64,000 bases of DNA from the NCBI GenBank assembly GCA_025057015.1, contig JANWYG010000010.1, positions 342,506 through 406,505 on the forward strand, read 5' to 3'. This DNA comes from Blastocatellia bacterium. GTDB taxonomy: Bacteria > Acidobacteriota > Blastocatellia > Chloracidobacteriales > JADJPF01. The position numbers and the translations under genes are program-made. The notes below the pieces were generated by a model. It was not told where the DNA came from, did no database searches, and worked only from the letters and a program-made list of their open reading frames with translations. Of the stretch, positions 46,092 to 54,687 are shown one piece after another; the first letter of the stretch is position 1, and the number at the start of each line of letters is the position of its first letter.

Positions 46092-47159
46092 ATGCTTTAT
46101 CTGCTTCTGTTATTGCTGTTTGGACAAGCTTTTGGACAAACTACGCAGCCATCTGTCGATAAGATAGAGCGTTTGTCTAAGATGCTAGTAATTTCAGGTC
46201 AAGGACTTCGAGCTGAACGTGTGCGGGTATTTATTAACGGCGTAGAACAGACCTCGAGGATTACGTTGCTTACTGATAGACAGATAGTTTTGTCTGGCAG
46301 CGACAAGCGTCTTGGACTAAGGACAGAAGATAATGAGGTAGAAGTTTTAGTAAACGGTAGACGTTATACCTATTACCTTATAAAGACGTCAGCTGTTCAG
46401 AACGTACGTGTGGAGGTGGGGCAGACTGTAACCTTGGAATTAGATATTGCTGACGACGATGATTATAAACTGACTTTTTCTTGTGATCGTGGGGACTTTG
46501 TAAAACTTGAGAAGAATTTGCTAAGAATTTCGCCAAAGCGGCAGGACCTAGGTCTTACTACCTGCAAGCTGAAGGTAACAGATAGCGGCGGGCTGTCCAC
46601 AGAAATGACGTTTTTTATAGAAGTTGTGCCCTGTGGGCAGCCTATTTTGTTCAACCCTGTAGGGGATCTGTTAGTTTCGGTTGGAGAGGCAAGGCTTATA
46701 GATCTGCGCACAGAAAACCCTTGTGGCACCGATCAGATATCGCTGAGACTAGTCGTAGCGCCAAACTATGTTACCCTTACCGACAAGGGTAACGGTATGG
46801 GAACGCTACGGGTTGCTCCCATAGTTGGTGATACAAGCGGACGTGTTATCGTCGATGCACGCGACACAGTTGGACTGTTTGGACAACTCAGTTTTGGCAT
46901 ACAGATCAAAGTTGGTGCTTCTATCAACTCTGTTATCTACCTTAAACCTAACCTGTTAATCGAAGGTATGGGATTTGGTAATACTGTACGCGTATCGGTA
47001 AACAATCAAGATATCTCAGCGAGAATAGCGGCTCAGACGGATAGGTCTATCACTTTAAGAGGCAATAAGAAGAAGCTTAACCTCAAGCGCGGACCGAACT
47101 TAATAAAGGTTATCTTGGCTACCGGTGAGGCGCTTGAATACGTCTACGACCTGAACTAG
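46092..47159 (+). CDS. Secreted IPT/TIG-like beta protein with N/C-terminal duplication
   Basis: 355 residues with a signal peptide (MLYLLLLLLFGQAFGQ). Residues about 30-98 and about 285-355 are two similar units: 'LVISGQGLRAERVRVFINGV' with 'TDRQIVLSGSDKRLGL', and 'LLIEGMGFGNTVRVSVNNQD' with 'TDRSITLRGNKKKLNL'. Both look like IPT/TIG immunoglobulin-type folds. Between them are one or two Ig/cadherin-like domains ('LDIADDDDYKLTFSCDRGDF', 'GRVIVDARDTVGLFGQ'). No catalytic motif; a binding or surface protein is likely. It has its own promoter and stands alone after hemB. Confidence 0.7.
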   Translation: MLYLLLLLLFGQAFGQTTQPSVDKIERLSKMLVISGQGLRAERVRVFINGVEQTSRITLLTDRQIVLSGSDKRLGLRTEDNEVEVLVNGRRYTYYLIKTSAVQNVRVEVGQTVTLELDIADDDDYKLTFSCDRGDFVKLEKNLLRISPKRQDLGLTTCKLKVTDSGGLSTEMTFFIEVVPCGQPILFNPVGDLLVSVGEARLIDLRTENPCGTDQISLRLVVAPNYVTLTDKGNGMGTLRVAPIVGDTSGRVIVDARDTVGLFGQLSFGIQIKVGASINSVIYLKPNLLIEGMGFGNTVRVSVNNQDISARIAAQTDRSITLRGNKKKLNLKRGPNLIKVILATGEALEYVYDLN

Positions 47160-47194
47160 GTCTGTTATTTTCTATAGTTGCGGAGTTTATAGTT

Positions 47195-47509
47195 TTATCG
47201 TGCGTCAAGTTCTTCTTGCAACCGGCGAACCTCGTCTATTAGGTTCATAAATCGTCGGCCGAAAGGAGTAAAAGTATACTCTACCTCGAACGGTGGTTTT
47301 TCGCCGTAGACGGTTCGGTTGAGTATGCCGAACTTCAGCATCTTGCGCAACCGTTCGTTCATTACTTTGGCCGTTAAGCCGGGTGAGGCTTTAAGAAATT
47401 CGCTGGGTCTACGGTAGCCTTCTGCGCATAGCTTGAGTAAGTGCAGCGACCACTTACAGCCTATAATACTTTCTACCATAAAAGCTACGGATTCGGTTTT
47501 TTCTCCCAT
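47195..47509 (-). CDS. HxlR-family transcriptional regulator
   Basis: 104-residue winged-helix regulator. The HxlR pattern is clear: 'GCKWSLHLLKLCAEGYRRPS' in the first helices, 'GLTAKVMNERLRKMLKFGIL' for the recognition helix and 'EYTFTPFGRRFMNLIDEV' at the end. Members often respond to aldehydes, quinones or redox stress through a cysteine near the N-terminus; here Cys in 'IIGCKWS' and 'KLCAEG' are present. Divergent from the protoglobin gene with a 78-bp gap, so it probably regulates itself and that gene. Confidence 0.88.
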   Translation of the reverse strand: MGEKTESVAFMVESIIGCKWSLHLLKLCAEGYRRPSEFLKASPGLTAKVMNERLRKMLKFGILNRTVYGEKPPFEVEYTFTPFGRRFMNLIDEVRRLQEELDAR

Positions 47510-47512
47510 AGG

Positions 47513-47527
47513 TTACCAAAAAGTACC
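47513..47527. promoter_or_regulatory. Candidate HxlR operator
   Basis: TTACC and GTACC lie one helical turn apart (TACC at 47514-47517 and 47524-47527), just upstream of the hxlR start where its -10 region would be. Direct TACC repeats next to a divergent regulator suggest the binding site (inference). Confidence 0.3.
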
Positions 47528-47587
47528 TTCTTTACATACGAAGTCAAGCCATGCTTACTGTACTAGAAATTTGTTCGGAGGTGACAG

Positions 47588-48166
47588 ATGGCAGAGATTG
47601 CAGGATATGCTTATGGCAAAGTGCCAACCTCGCCGGTAACGCTTGAGGATTTTGAACTGATGAAGAAGAGCGTGCTGTTTGGCGAAGAAGACGTTAAGTA
47701 TTTGCAGATGTCATATGAAGTAGTAAAGGATCAGGTTGAGGCTATTTTGGACGTATGGTACGGGTTTGTAGGCTCGAACCCACATTTAGTCGCTTCTTTT
47801 ACGGACAAAGAGGGTACACCGATAAGTGATTATTTAGCGGCAGTAAGAAAGCGGTTTGGTCAGTGGATCTTAGATACAGCTCGAGGTGAATATGATCAGA
47901 AGTGGTTGGACTATCAGCACGAGATAGGCTTGCGGCATCATCGCTCTAAGAAGTGCCAAACTGATGGTATAAGCTCTACAGAGAACGTTCCGCTGAGATA
48001 TTTGTTGCTGCTAGTTTTCCCGGTGACTTTCACTTTAAAGCCTTTCCTAGCGTCAAAGGGACATTCTGCTGAGGATGTAGAAAAAATGTATAATGCGTGG
48101 TTGAAGTCGTGTCTCTTGCAGGTGACGCTTTGGAGCTATCCTTACGTCAAAGAAGGGGATTTTTAG
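47588..48166 (+). CDS. Protoglobin
   Basis: Single-domain heme protein of the globin-coupled sensor/protoglobin lineage, 192 residues. The family run 'WLDYQHEIGLRHHRSKK' carries the proximal His, followed by 'VPLRYLLLLVFPVTFTLKPF' and the closing 'AWLKSCLLQVTLWSYPYVKE'. There is no transducer or cyclase domain, so it likely binds or detoxifies O2, NO or CO, or acts in peroxide or carbene-like chemistry known for protoglobins. GGAGGTG precedes ATG 47588. The divergent HxlR regulator and the terminator hairpin after the gene mark it as a small stress unit. Confidence 0.88.
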   Translation: MAEIAGYAYGKVPTSPVTLEDFELMKKSVLFGEEDVKYLQMSYEVVKDQVEAILDVWYGFVGSNPHLVASFTDKEGTPISDYLAAVRKRFGQWILDTARGEYDQKWLDYQHEIGLRHHRSKKCQTDGISSTENVPLRYLLLLVFPVTFTLKPFLASKGHSAEDVEKMYNAWLKSCLLQVTLWSYPYVKEGDF

Positions 48167-48173
48167 GTACTGA

Positions 48174-48197
48174 GGGGCGATCATTTCGGATCGCCCC
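48174..48197. terminator. Strong hairpin between protoglobin and 2-oxoglutarate dehydrogenase genes
   Basis: Perfect 9-bp stem GGGGCGATC / GATCGCCCC with a 6-nt loop, 7 nt after the protoglobin stop in a convergent gap. GC-rich stem but no T-run; likely works as a two-way transcript end. Confidence 0.55.
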
Positions 48198-48249
48198 GCT
48201 GCTAAGTGTGCACTGGGAATTTCAAGTACCAGCTTAATCTATCACTCCT

Positions 48250-51200
48250 TCATTCGAAAGCGGCGTTGACTAGTTGATTTTGTTCCAGCGTGTGAATGTG
48301 ATGAGAGCCTGTAGCTGTAGTAGGGCAGGCGCTGCGGCCTACGTAATAGATCTCTCGGCCAAGTAGCTCACGTAGTCTTGGTTCTATGTATGTCCAGCAT
48401 CCTTGGTTGCGCGGCTCTTCCTGCACCCAGCGAATTTCTGCGTTGCCATACTTATCTAGTTCTTGCTTGAGCAAGGTTCTAGGGAAGGGATAGAGCATTT
48501 CGAGTCGGATTATGGCTGTCGAAGTGTCTTTGCGCCGCTTTCTTTCTGCCTCTAGCTCGTAGTAGATCTTGCCGGTGCATAGTAAGACGCGTCTAGGGGT
48601 ATTCGTGCTGATGTCGCCTATCACGGGTTGGAACTGGCCAGAGATGAAGTCAGAAATCGGGCTAGAAGCTTCTGGCAATCGCAGCAGGCTTTTCGGGGTC
48701 ATTATGACTAGGGGGATGCTCTCGGCCATCTTGACTTGCCTGCGTAAGAGGTGGAAGTACTGAGCAGCATTTGAGCAAACGGCTACTTGTAAGTTACCGC
48801 CAGAGCATAGCTGCAGGAATCGCTCCATACGGGCGCTAGAGTGTTCCGGGCCTTGACCTTCATAGCCGTGTGGTAACAACAGCACGAGCCGGGAAGATTG
48901 ACCCCATTTGTAATCTCCTGAGGAGATGAACTGGTCGATGATCACTTGTGCGCCGTTGGCGAAATCACCAAACTGAGCTTCCCAAATGACAAGGGCATCT
49001 TTGCGAACAACGCTATAGCCGTATTCGAAACCTAATACGCCGGCTTCAGAGAGCGGGCTGTCATAGATATACAACGTAGCGTTGGGTAGGCCGAGATTGG
49101 CAAGAGGTGTCCACTCTTCATTGGTTTCATTGTCGTAGAATCCGGCGTGACGCTGGCTAAATGTCCCTCGGACACTGTCTTGTCCAGTGAGCCTGACGGT
49201 AATACCTTCTAGTAGGAGTGAGCCGAAGGTGAGCGCTTCGGCCGTGCCCCAATCGACAGGCAAAGTACCTTCGACCATTTTTTGTCTGCGTGTAAGTAGT
49301 CCAACAGCTTTGGGATTGAAGTTAAATCCCTTAGGTACTGAGTTTATTGCTTGGCCTATCTTTTTAAGCTCTTCTCCATCCATGCAGGTCTTAATTCCGA
49401 CAGCAGGTTCAGGTTCGCTTACGACTGGTATTTCGATTTTATGTTTAGCGGCGACGGCCTTTGCGCGGGCTAGAGCAGCTTCATAGCTTTGCCAGTAGCT
49501 GTCTATTAGCGAGTTCACTTCCTCTCGCGTGATTAGTTTTTCTCGCAGTAGCTGTTGTGTATAGAGCTCTCGCACGCCGACGTGCTGTCTGATTGGTTTG
49601 TACATCACAGGTTGTGTGTAAGTAGGCTCGTCACCTTCATTATGCCCATGTCTACGGAAGCCCAGTACGTCTATTACTACATCGCGTTTAAACTCTTGGC
49701 GGTAGTCGAGGGCTATTTGTAGTACTTGGTAAACCGACTCAGGATCGTCGCCGTTTACGTGGAAGATTGGTGCTTGTATCATTTTCGCTACGTCGGTGCT
49801 GTAGGTGGATGAGCGGGCTTCGTCAGGCGTGGTAGTAAAGCCTAGCTGGTTGTTAATAATGATGTGTATCGTTCCGCCTGTCTTATAGCCCTGCAGTTGC
49901 GACAGGTTAAGTGTCTCAGGGACGATTCCTTCGCCGGCGAAGGCCGAGTCGCCGTGGGCTAGAACGGCTAACTTGCGGTATGGGTCAGTGCTGTTTCCCG
50001 ATTTCAGGTCTTCCAAGCGAACCAGATCTTGTTTAGCTCTTACTGCGCCTTCTACTACGGGGTTGATAAACTCTAAGTGGCTTGGGTTGGACATTACGCT
50101 CACAGTAATTTTTCTGCCGTTTGGTAGTTGTCTAGTATTGGTGGCACCCTGATGATATTTGACGTCGCGTTCATCGTGGGGAAAGAGCGGATGAGTTGCA
50201 CCTTCGAAAATAGTGAAGATGCGCTCTGCAAAGTCGCCTATGACGGTTGCTATTACGGTCAGTCGACCTCTGTGCGCCATGCCTATGGTAATGTCATCAA
50301 TGCCGCGGGCAGCTGCCCCTTCAATCAGCTGATCGAAGAGCGATATGACGGTTTCTGCACCTTCTATAGAGAAGCGTTTTTGACCTAGATATTTCGTGCC
50401 GAGGAATTTTTCAAATTGTTCTGCTGCTACTAGAGTACGTAAAATCCGCTTTTTGACGTCGGCGGCAAGTGCTGGTCTTGGCTGTTCGACGCGCGCACGC
50501 AGCCACTCTTTTTCTTCCGAGCTTTGTATATGTCGGTACTCTATGCCTATTTTTCCGCAGTAGAACATTCGCAGACTGTCAACAATCTCGCGTAGAGTAG
50601 CCTTCTCTTTGCCCCCCATGCCACCGGTTAGATAGTGTCCTCCGGTGATGAACTCGCGGTCGAGATCCCAGATAGTTAACCCATAGGTTTCTATATCTAG
50701 CTCTGGATGGTAATTGAGCGTGCGCGTACCAAGCGGATTGATATCGGCTAGCAGGTGACCGCGCACGCGATACATGTTGATTAACTCTACTACTGAGGCT
50801 TGTTTGCGAACTTCGTCCCAGAAGCTATCGCGCTTAAGTAGTAGCGGATTGCGATCTGGAGCCCAACTGTAAGGTTTAAACGGTATGTCTAGCTCAGCGA
50901 ACACTTCGTCGTAGAACTTATGCTGTCCGCGTAAGAGTTCGTCGATATATGCCAAGAATAGACCGGATTCTGCTCCCTGAATAATCCTATGGTCATACGT
51001 GCTAGTTAGAGTCATCACTTTGCTGATGCCTATACGTGAGAGTGCTTCGGGCGACATCGCCATATATTCCGGCGGATAGTCAATAGAGCCCGTGGCTACT
51101 ATGACACTTTGACCGGTCATTAGCCGCGGATTGGAAGCGCTAGTGCCTATTGTGCCTGGATTGGTAAGGCTAATCGTAGTTCCCTGGAAATCACTGAGCT

Positions 51201-51882
51201 GTAGTTTACCTTCTCTTGCACGCTTGACTATGTCATCATAGGTGTCTATTAGCTCTCTGAAATCGAGGCGATTAGCGCGTTTTATGTTCGGTACAAGAAG
51301 TGAGCGAGTGCCGTCCTTACGGGTGACATCTACCGCTACGCCGAAGTTTACTTCTGGTTGTCGAACTCGATAGGCTGTACCATTTACGGCTTCGTATCTG
51401 TCGTTTAGTCCAGGATATTTTTCCAAAGCTTTCAGAATGGCTCTGACGATCAAGTGTGTGTAGGAAATCTTTCGCCCTTCTGAAGCAAGGAACTGATTAA
51501 TTATTCTACGGTTTTCGTCAAGTAATTTGATGGGTATTTGCCGTTGCGATGTTGCAGTAGGTACACTGAGGCTAGCCTCCATGTTTTCGGCTATCTTAAG
51601 GGCCGGCCCTTTAAGTTGTAATCTGCTGTCGTCAGTTGTAGTAGCAACAGTCTGTGGAGCCTCTGTAGGCTTCGGCGCAGCAGCAACTGATTGTCGAATC
51701 GGTACTTCTCTGCCGCGGCCTTTGAACATCTGTGTGAAATAGTTTTGCCACTCTTGGTTGAGCAGCGAGGGATTGTCTAGAAACTGTTGTAACAAATGAC
51801 CGACGTAGTCGGCATTTACGCCAAATTCTTCGGCTAGAATCTCGTCTATTTCGGACTTGCTTAGTTCACTTTTGGGAATCAT
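48250..51882 (-). CDS. kgd: One-chain 2-oxoglutarate dehydrogenase (E2-type acyltransferase fused to E1)
   Basis: 1210-residue multifunctional enzyme that decarboxylates 2-oxoglutarate and passes the succinyl group on in the TCA cycle. The N-terminal helix ('EEFGVNADYVGHLLQQF') is followed by a Pro/Ala/Thr linker and a succinyltransferase (E2) core at about 100-350, with 'TSTYDHRIIQGAESGLFLAYI' holding the catalytic His (about 296). No lipoyl domain is visible. The E1 part (about 380-1210) has 'IGMAHRGRLTVIATVIG', 'AVLAHGDSAFAGEGIVPETL', 'HIIINNQLGFTTTPDEAR' and 'VFHVNGDDPESV' for thiamine diphosphate. This layout is known from Mycobacterium Kgd. It should use a separate lipoyl protein. GAGGTG precedes ATG 51882. 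Confidence 0.94.
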   Translation of the reverse strand: MIPKSELSKSEIDEILAEEFGVNADYVGHLLQQFLDNPSLLNQEWQNYFTQMFKGRGREVPIRQSVAAAPKPTEAPQTVATTTDDSRLQLKGPALKIAENMEASLSVPTATSQRQIPIKLLDENRRIINQFLASEGRKISYTHLIVRAILKALEKYPGLNDRYEAVNGTAYRVRQPEVNFGVAVDVTRKDGTRSLLVPNIKRANRLDFRELIDTYDDIVKRAREGKLQLSDFQGTTISLTNPGTIGTSASNPRLMTGQSVIVATGSIDYPPEYMAMSPEALSRIGISKVMTLTSTYDHRIIQGAESGLFLAYIDELLRGQHKFYDEVFAELDIPFKPYSWAPDRNPLLLKRDSFWDEVRKQASVVELINMYRVRGHLLADINPLGTRTLNYHPELDIETYGLTIWDLDREFITGGHYLTGGMGGKEKATLREIVDSLRMFYCGKIGIEYRHIQSSEEKEWLRARVEQPRPALAADVKKRILRTLVAAEQFEKFLGTKYLGQKRFSIEGAETVISLFDQLIEGAAARGIDDITIGMAHRGRLTVIATVIGDFAERIFTIFEGATHPLFPHDERDVKYHQGATNTRQLPNGRKITVSVMSNPSHLEFINPVVEGAVRAKQDLVRLEDLKSGNSTDPYRKLAVLAHGDSAFAGEGIVPETLNLSQLQGYKTGGTIHIIINNQLGFTTTPDEARSSTYSTDVAKMIQAPIFHVNGDDPESVYQVLQIALDYRQEFKRDVVIDVLGFRRHGHNEGDEPTYTQPVMYKPIRQHVGVRELYTQQLLREKLITREEVNSLIDSYWQSYEAALARAKAVAAKHKIEIPVVSEPEPAVGIKTCMDGEELKKIGQAINSVPKGFNFNPKAVGLLTRRQKMVEGTLPVDWGTAEALTFGSLLLEGITVRLTGQDSVRGTFSQRHAGFYDNETNEEWTPLANLGLPNATLYIYDSPLSEAGVLGFEYGYSVVRKDALVIWEAQFGDFANGAQVIIDQFISSGDYKWGQSSRLVLLLPHGYEGQGPEHSSARMERFLQLCSGGNLQVAVCSNAAQYFHLLRRQVKMAESIPLVIMTPKSLLRLPEASSPISDFISGQFQPVIGDISTNTPRRVLLCTGKIYYELEAERKRRKDTSTAIIRLEMLYPFPRTLLKQELDKYGNAEIRWVQEEPRNQGCWTYIEPRLRELLGREIYYVGRSACPTTATGSHHIHTLEQNQLVNAAFE

Positions 51883-51900
51883 TCTCGATCACCTCATTAT

Positions 51901-51939
51901 TGCTAAAAAGCAAATTTTAGCACTTTTCTCTCGAAAAGT
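51901..51939 (-). terminator. Tandem hairpins between molybdenum hydroxylase and kgd
   Basis: Two adjacent perfect inverted repeats: TGCTAAAA/TTTTAGCA (51901-51922, 6-nt loop) and ACTTTTC/GAAAAGT (51922-51939, 4-nt loop), filling most of the 59-bp gap. Likely transcript end of the upstream gene or a leader element of kgd. Confidence 0.4.
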
Positions 51940-51941
51940 CT

Positions 51942-54218
51942 CTACAGGCTATCACTAAGATGCTTAGATTGACAGAGAGCCTCGAGGATTCGTTCTGGTG
52001 TAGCTGGTAGCTGCGTAATAAATGCTCCGGTCGCGTTTGCTATGGCTGCTACTGCAGCGGGTGCTCCACCATCCATGGGTAGTTCGCCTATTCCTTTGGC
52101 TCCGAATGGCCCGTAAGGATATGGGTTTTCTATTAAGATAGTCTCAAGATCGGGTATGTCTAAGGCTGTAGGGATGATGTAGTTAGTTAACCGGGTATTA
52201 AGCATATGGCCATCTTTCCAAAAGACTTCCTCGTAGAGCCCGTAGCCAAGTGCTTGCACGGTACCGCCTTCTATCTGTCCTTCTGCGAGACGTGGATTAA
52301 TTGCTTTACCGACGTCTGAGACTGTAAGCACGCTGATTAGTTTTACCTCATATGTATCCATATCTACTTCCACTTCAACCACGTCGGCAGCGTAGGCATA
52401 GACTGGGTAGGCGTCGCCTGTATAAGAAGCATCATCCCATTTTATCCCTGGAGGGCTGCTATAGCGTGCTTCTGTACGTATTGGACTATGTTGGCAGAAG
52501 CGGGCTGCAGCTTCGGTTAGGGTCATAAGAGGCTGGTCTTGGTGGTAAAAGATGCCTCTTTTATAAGAAACACCTTCTTCTGGCAGTGAGCAGCTCAGAG
52601 CGATGCGACGTATCAGTTCTGCTTTGAGCGCTGCAGCAGCCTTTTGTACTACGCTTCCTACTACCATGCAAGTGCGCGAAGCTACCGTAGGCCCGCTATC
52701 TGGCACCTTAGCGGTGTTTGATTCTTCGAAGTCTATCTGAGCCAGATCTATGCCAAGTTCTTCGGCTACTATCTGAGGAAAAATAGTGCGTGTTCCTTGG
52801 CCTATTTCTGTCGAGCCGGTAAGTATGCGTATCCTAGCTTCTTTGTCGAACTCTACTGCAGCACGGCCTTTAATTTTTTCCTCTCCGCTGCCAGTGAAGC
52901 CGCTGCCGTGGTAGTATAGCGATAGTCCTATACCTCGGCGTTTACTTCCAGTCTGATTCCGATAAATTTGGAGCTTGTTTAAATAATCAGAGTGCTCAAT
53001 TGCTGCATCTAGTACCTGAGCCGTTCCCACACTGTAGTTTAATATTTGTCCCGTGACAGTTGTATCTCCTTCTCGCAGCATGTTTTTACGTCTTAGCTCG
53101 ACGGGAGAGAATCCGGCTACTTGGGCTATCCGTTCCATCTGCATTTCTGCTGCGAAGGCAGCCTGTGGCACTCCGAAGCCGCGAAAGGCTCCGTTAGGTG
53201 GAGTGTTTGTGGCTACTACGCGGCCCGAAATGCGGACATTAGGGCAGTTGTAAGGCCCTAAAGCATGAATTACGCCGCGGGAAAGTACTACGGGTGAGAG
53301 AGTGCAATATGCTCCGCCATCAAAGGTTAGATCTATTTCTGCTGCTATCAGACGTCCGTCACGGGTAAGTCCTGTGCGGTGCCTGATTATGGCAGGATGT
53401 CGCTTAGTAGAGGCTATAAAGTCTTCACTACGGTCATAAACGAGCTTTACTGGCCGTCCGGCTTTACGTGCGAGCAGGGCTGCATGGCCTGCTACTACGG
53501 ACGGAAACTCTTCTTTTCCACCGAAGCCTCCGCCCGTAGTGTTCTGTATCACTACTACCTTGTCGTCTTCTAGCTCAAAGAGTTCTTTCAGTGCTCGGTG
53601 TACATAGTAGGGACACTGTAAAGAGCCCTGTACTAGCAGAGTGCCGTCTGCCTGTACGGTAGCTATCATTCCGTTGGGCTCTATGTAGAGCTGCTCTTGA
53701 TGACCTACTCGGTAAGTGCCTTCAACGACTATATCCGCTGAAGCCAAAGCCTCATCGACGTTTCCTCGCGTGATGGTGTAGCTTTTGAAGATGTTATCTT
53801 CACCGAAAAGTTTTTGTTTTCTAGCTAAAGATTCTTCTATGGTCAAGACAGCTGGGAGTTCTTCATACTCTATGGTGACATATCTTGTTGCTTTGCGGGC
53901 TAATTCCTTGCTTGGTGCGGCCACTAGTACTATTGGCTCGCCTACGTGGCGCACTATAGACTCTGCCAAGAGTGGTTGGTCGTCGTATATCAGAGCTACC
54001 AGGTTTCTACCAGGTATATCGCGATAGTCGCATATTACTACTTGTGACCAATCAAAGTTAGGCGAGTAATGGATATTCTTGATGCGGGCGTGAGGGACAG
54101 TAGAGCGAACGGTTGCGCCGTACCACATGTTAGGCAAGCGGTAATCGTCTACGTAGAGAGCTTGGCCGGTGACCTTACTTTGTGCATCACGCCTCGTTAC
54201 GCTTGTACCTACCGACAT
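51942..54218 (-). CDS. Xanthine dehydrogenase/aldehyde oxidase-family molybdopterin subunit
   Basis: Large subunit of a molybdenum hydroxylase, 758 residues. It covers the small N-terminal domain ('AQSKVTGQALYVDDYRLPNM') and the molybdopterin-binding part with 'TTGGGFGGKEE', 'NGAFRGFGVPQAAFAAEMQM', 'GSTEIGQGTRTIFPQIVAEE' and the catalytic Glu in GAKGIGELPMDGGAP (about 708). Active-site residues that separate xanthine from aldehyde or CO oxidation cannot be read off with confidence. The FeS and FAD subunits that normally sit beside it are absent in the window, so it stands alone. GGAGGAG precedes ATG 54218. Confidence 0.88.
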   Translation of the reverse strand: MSVGTSVTRRDAQSKVTGQALYVDDYRLPNMWYGATVRSTVPHARIKNIHYSPNFDWSQVVICDYRDIPGRNLVALIYDDQPLLAESIVRHVGEPIVLVAAPSKELARKATRYVTIEYEELPAVLTIEESLARKQKLFGEDNIFKSYTITRGNVDEALASADIVVEGTYRVGHQEQLYIEPNGMIATVQADGTLLVQGSLQCPYYVHRALKELFELEDDKVVVIQNTTGGGFGGKEEFPSVVAGHAALLARKAGRPVKLVYDRSEDFIASTKRHPAIIRHRTGLTRDGRLIAAEIDLTFDGGAYCTLSPVVLSRGVIHALGPYNCPNVRISGRVVATNTPPNGAFRGFGVPQAAFAAEMQMERIAQVAGFSPVELRRKNMLREGDTTVTGQILNYSVGTAQVLDAAIEHSDYLNKLQIYRNQTGSKRRGIGLSLYYHGSGFTGSGEEKIKGRAAVEFDKEARIRILTGSTEIGQGTRTIFPQIVAEELGIDLAQIDFEESNTAKVPDSGPTVASRTCMVVGSVVQKAAAALKAELIRRIALSCSLPEEGVSYKRGIFYHQDQPLMTLTEAAARFCQHSPIRTEARYSSPPGIKWDDASYTGDAYPVYAYAADVVEVEVDMDTYEVKLISVLTVSDVGKAINPRLAEGQIEGGTVQALGYGLYEEVFWKDGHMLNTRLTNYIIPTALDIPDLETILIENPYPYGPFGAKGIGELPMDGGAPAAVAAIANATGAFITQLPATPERILEALCQSKHLSDSL

Positions 54219-54267
54219 AACACTCCTCCGCTTATTGATTATATTCAGGCCGACTGTGAAGCTGTAT

Positions 54268-54480
54268 TCATTTTTTTAGCCTGCGATTGATGTTTATTAC
54301 TTCTGAAGCAGCTGCAAGCAGGCCTACCAGCAAGCCTATGAATAAGAAGAAGTTGGTGCTTAGGTGTTTGTCAATTATGTGTCCGATTATTGAGGGAATG
54401 GCTAGCGTGCTAGGAACGGCTAGCGCTAGTGCTGTCAGAGAGAGGATATCTTTCCAATTAGGATCTTCTTGTTGACGCAT
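54268..54480 (-). CDS. AtpZ/AtpI-like small membrane protein
   Basis: 70 residues with two transmembrane helices separated by a short charged loop: 'ALALAVPSTLAIPSIIGHII', DKHLSTN, 'FFLFIGLLVGLLAAASEVI', then a basic end. This matches the AtpZ/AtpI family that helps F-type ATP synthase assembly or Mg/Ca uptake. It is isolated, with no ATP synthase genes nearby and a structured gap upstream. The ribosome site is weak. Confidence 0.6.
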   Translation of the reverse strand: MRQQEDPNWKDILSLTALALAVPSTLAIPSIIGHIIDKHLSTNFFLFIGLLVGLLAAASEVININRRLKK

Positions 54481-54687
54481 AGTCTTTAGAGGAGCAGTTA
54501 TTTAAATTATTATAATTTGACGGCTTTTCCGAGCTTAGAGGTGTTCGAAGTTGGTTACCCTCTAAGGAAGCTGTGAAACGTCTCTCCAGGCCTTGAGTAG
54601 GGTGGCAGTGGTGGCTTTGCGGCAGGCCTGGAGTTTAAGAGTTTTTAGTTTCGCTTCTTAGCGCAGTTTGCTGCGTAGCTGAAGTTA
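54481..54687. other. Structured non-coding gap (possible small RNA)
   Basis: 207 bases between the AtpZ-like and OmpA genes with three inverted repeats: CTTAGAGG/CCTCTAAG (54534-54541, 54559-54566), a perfect 10-bp CTCCAGGCCT/AGGCCTGGAG (54584-54593, 54624-54633), and CGCAG/CTGCG with a 4-nt loop (54662-54675). The last may be the OmpA terminator. A minus-strand TATAAT (54514-54509) lies near the AtpZ start. No known RNA family recognised. Confidence 0.4.

Noticed and set aside
50128-50388. Plus-strand frames inside kgd and other long minus-strand genes
   Set aside because: Shadows of strongly conserved coding sequence on the opposite strand.
54534-54633. SRP RNA or 6S RNA in the structured gap
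   Set aside because: The conserved SRP domain IV string is absent and the pairing does not form a 6S-like long hairpin.
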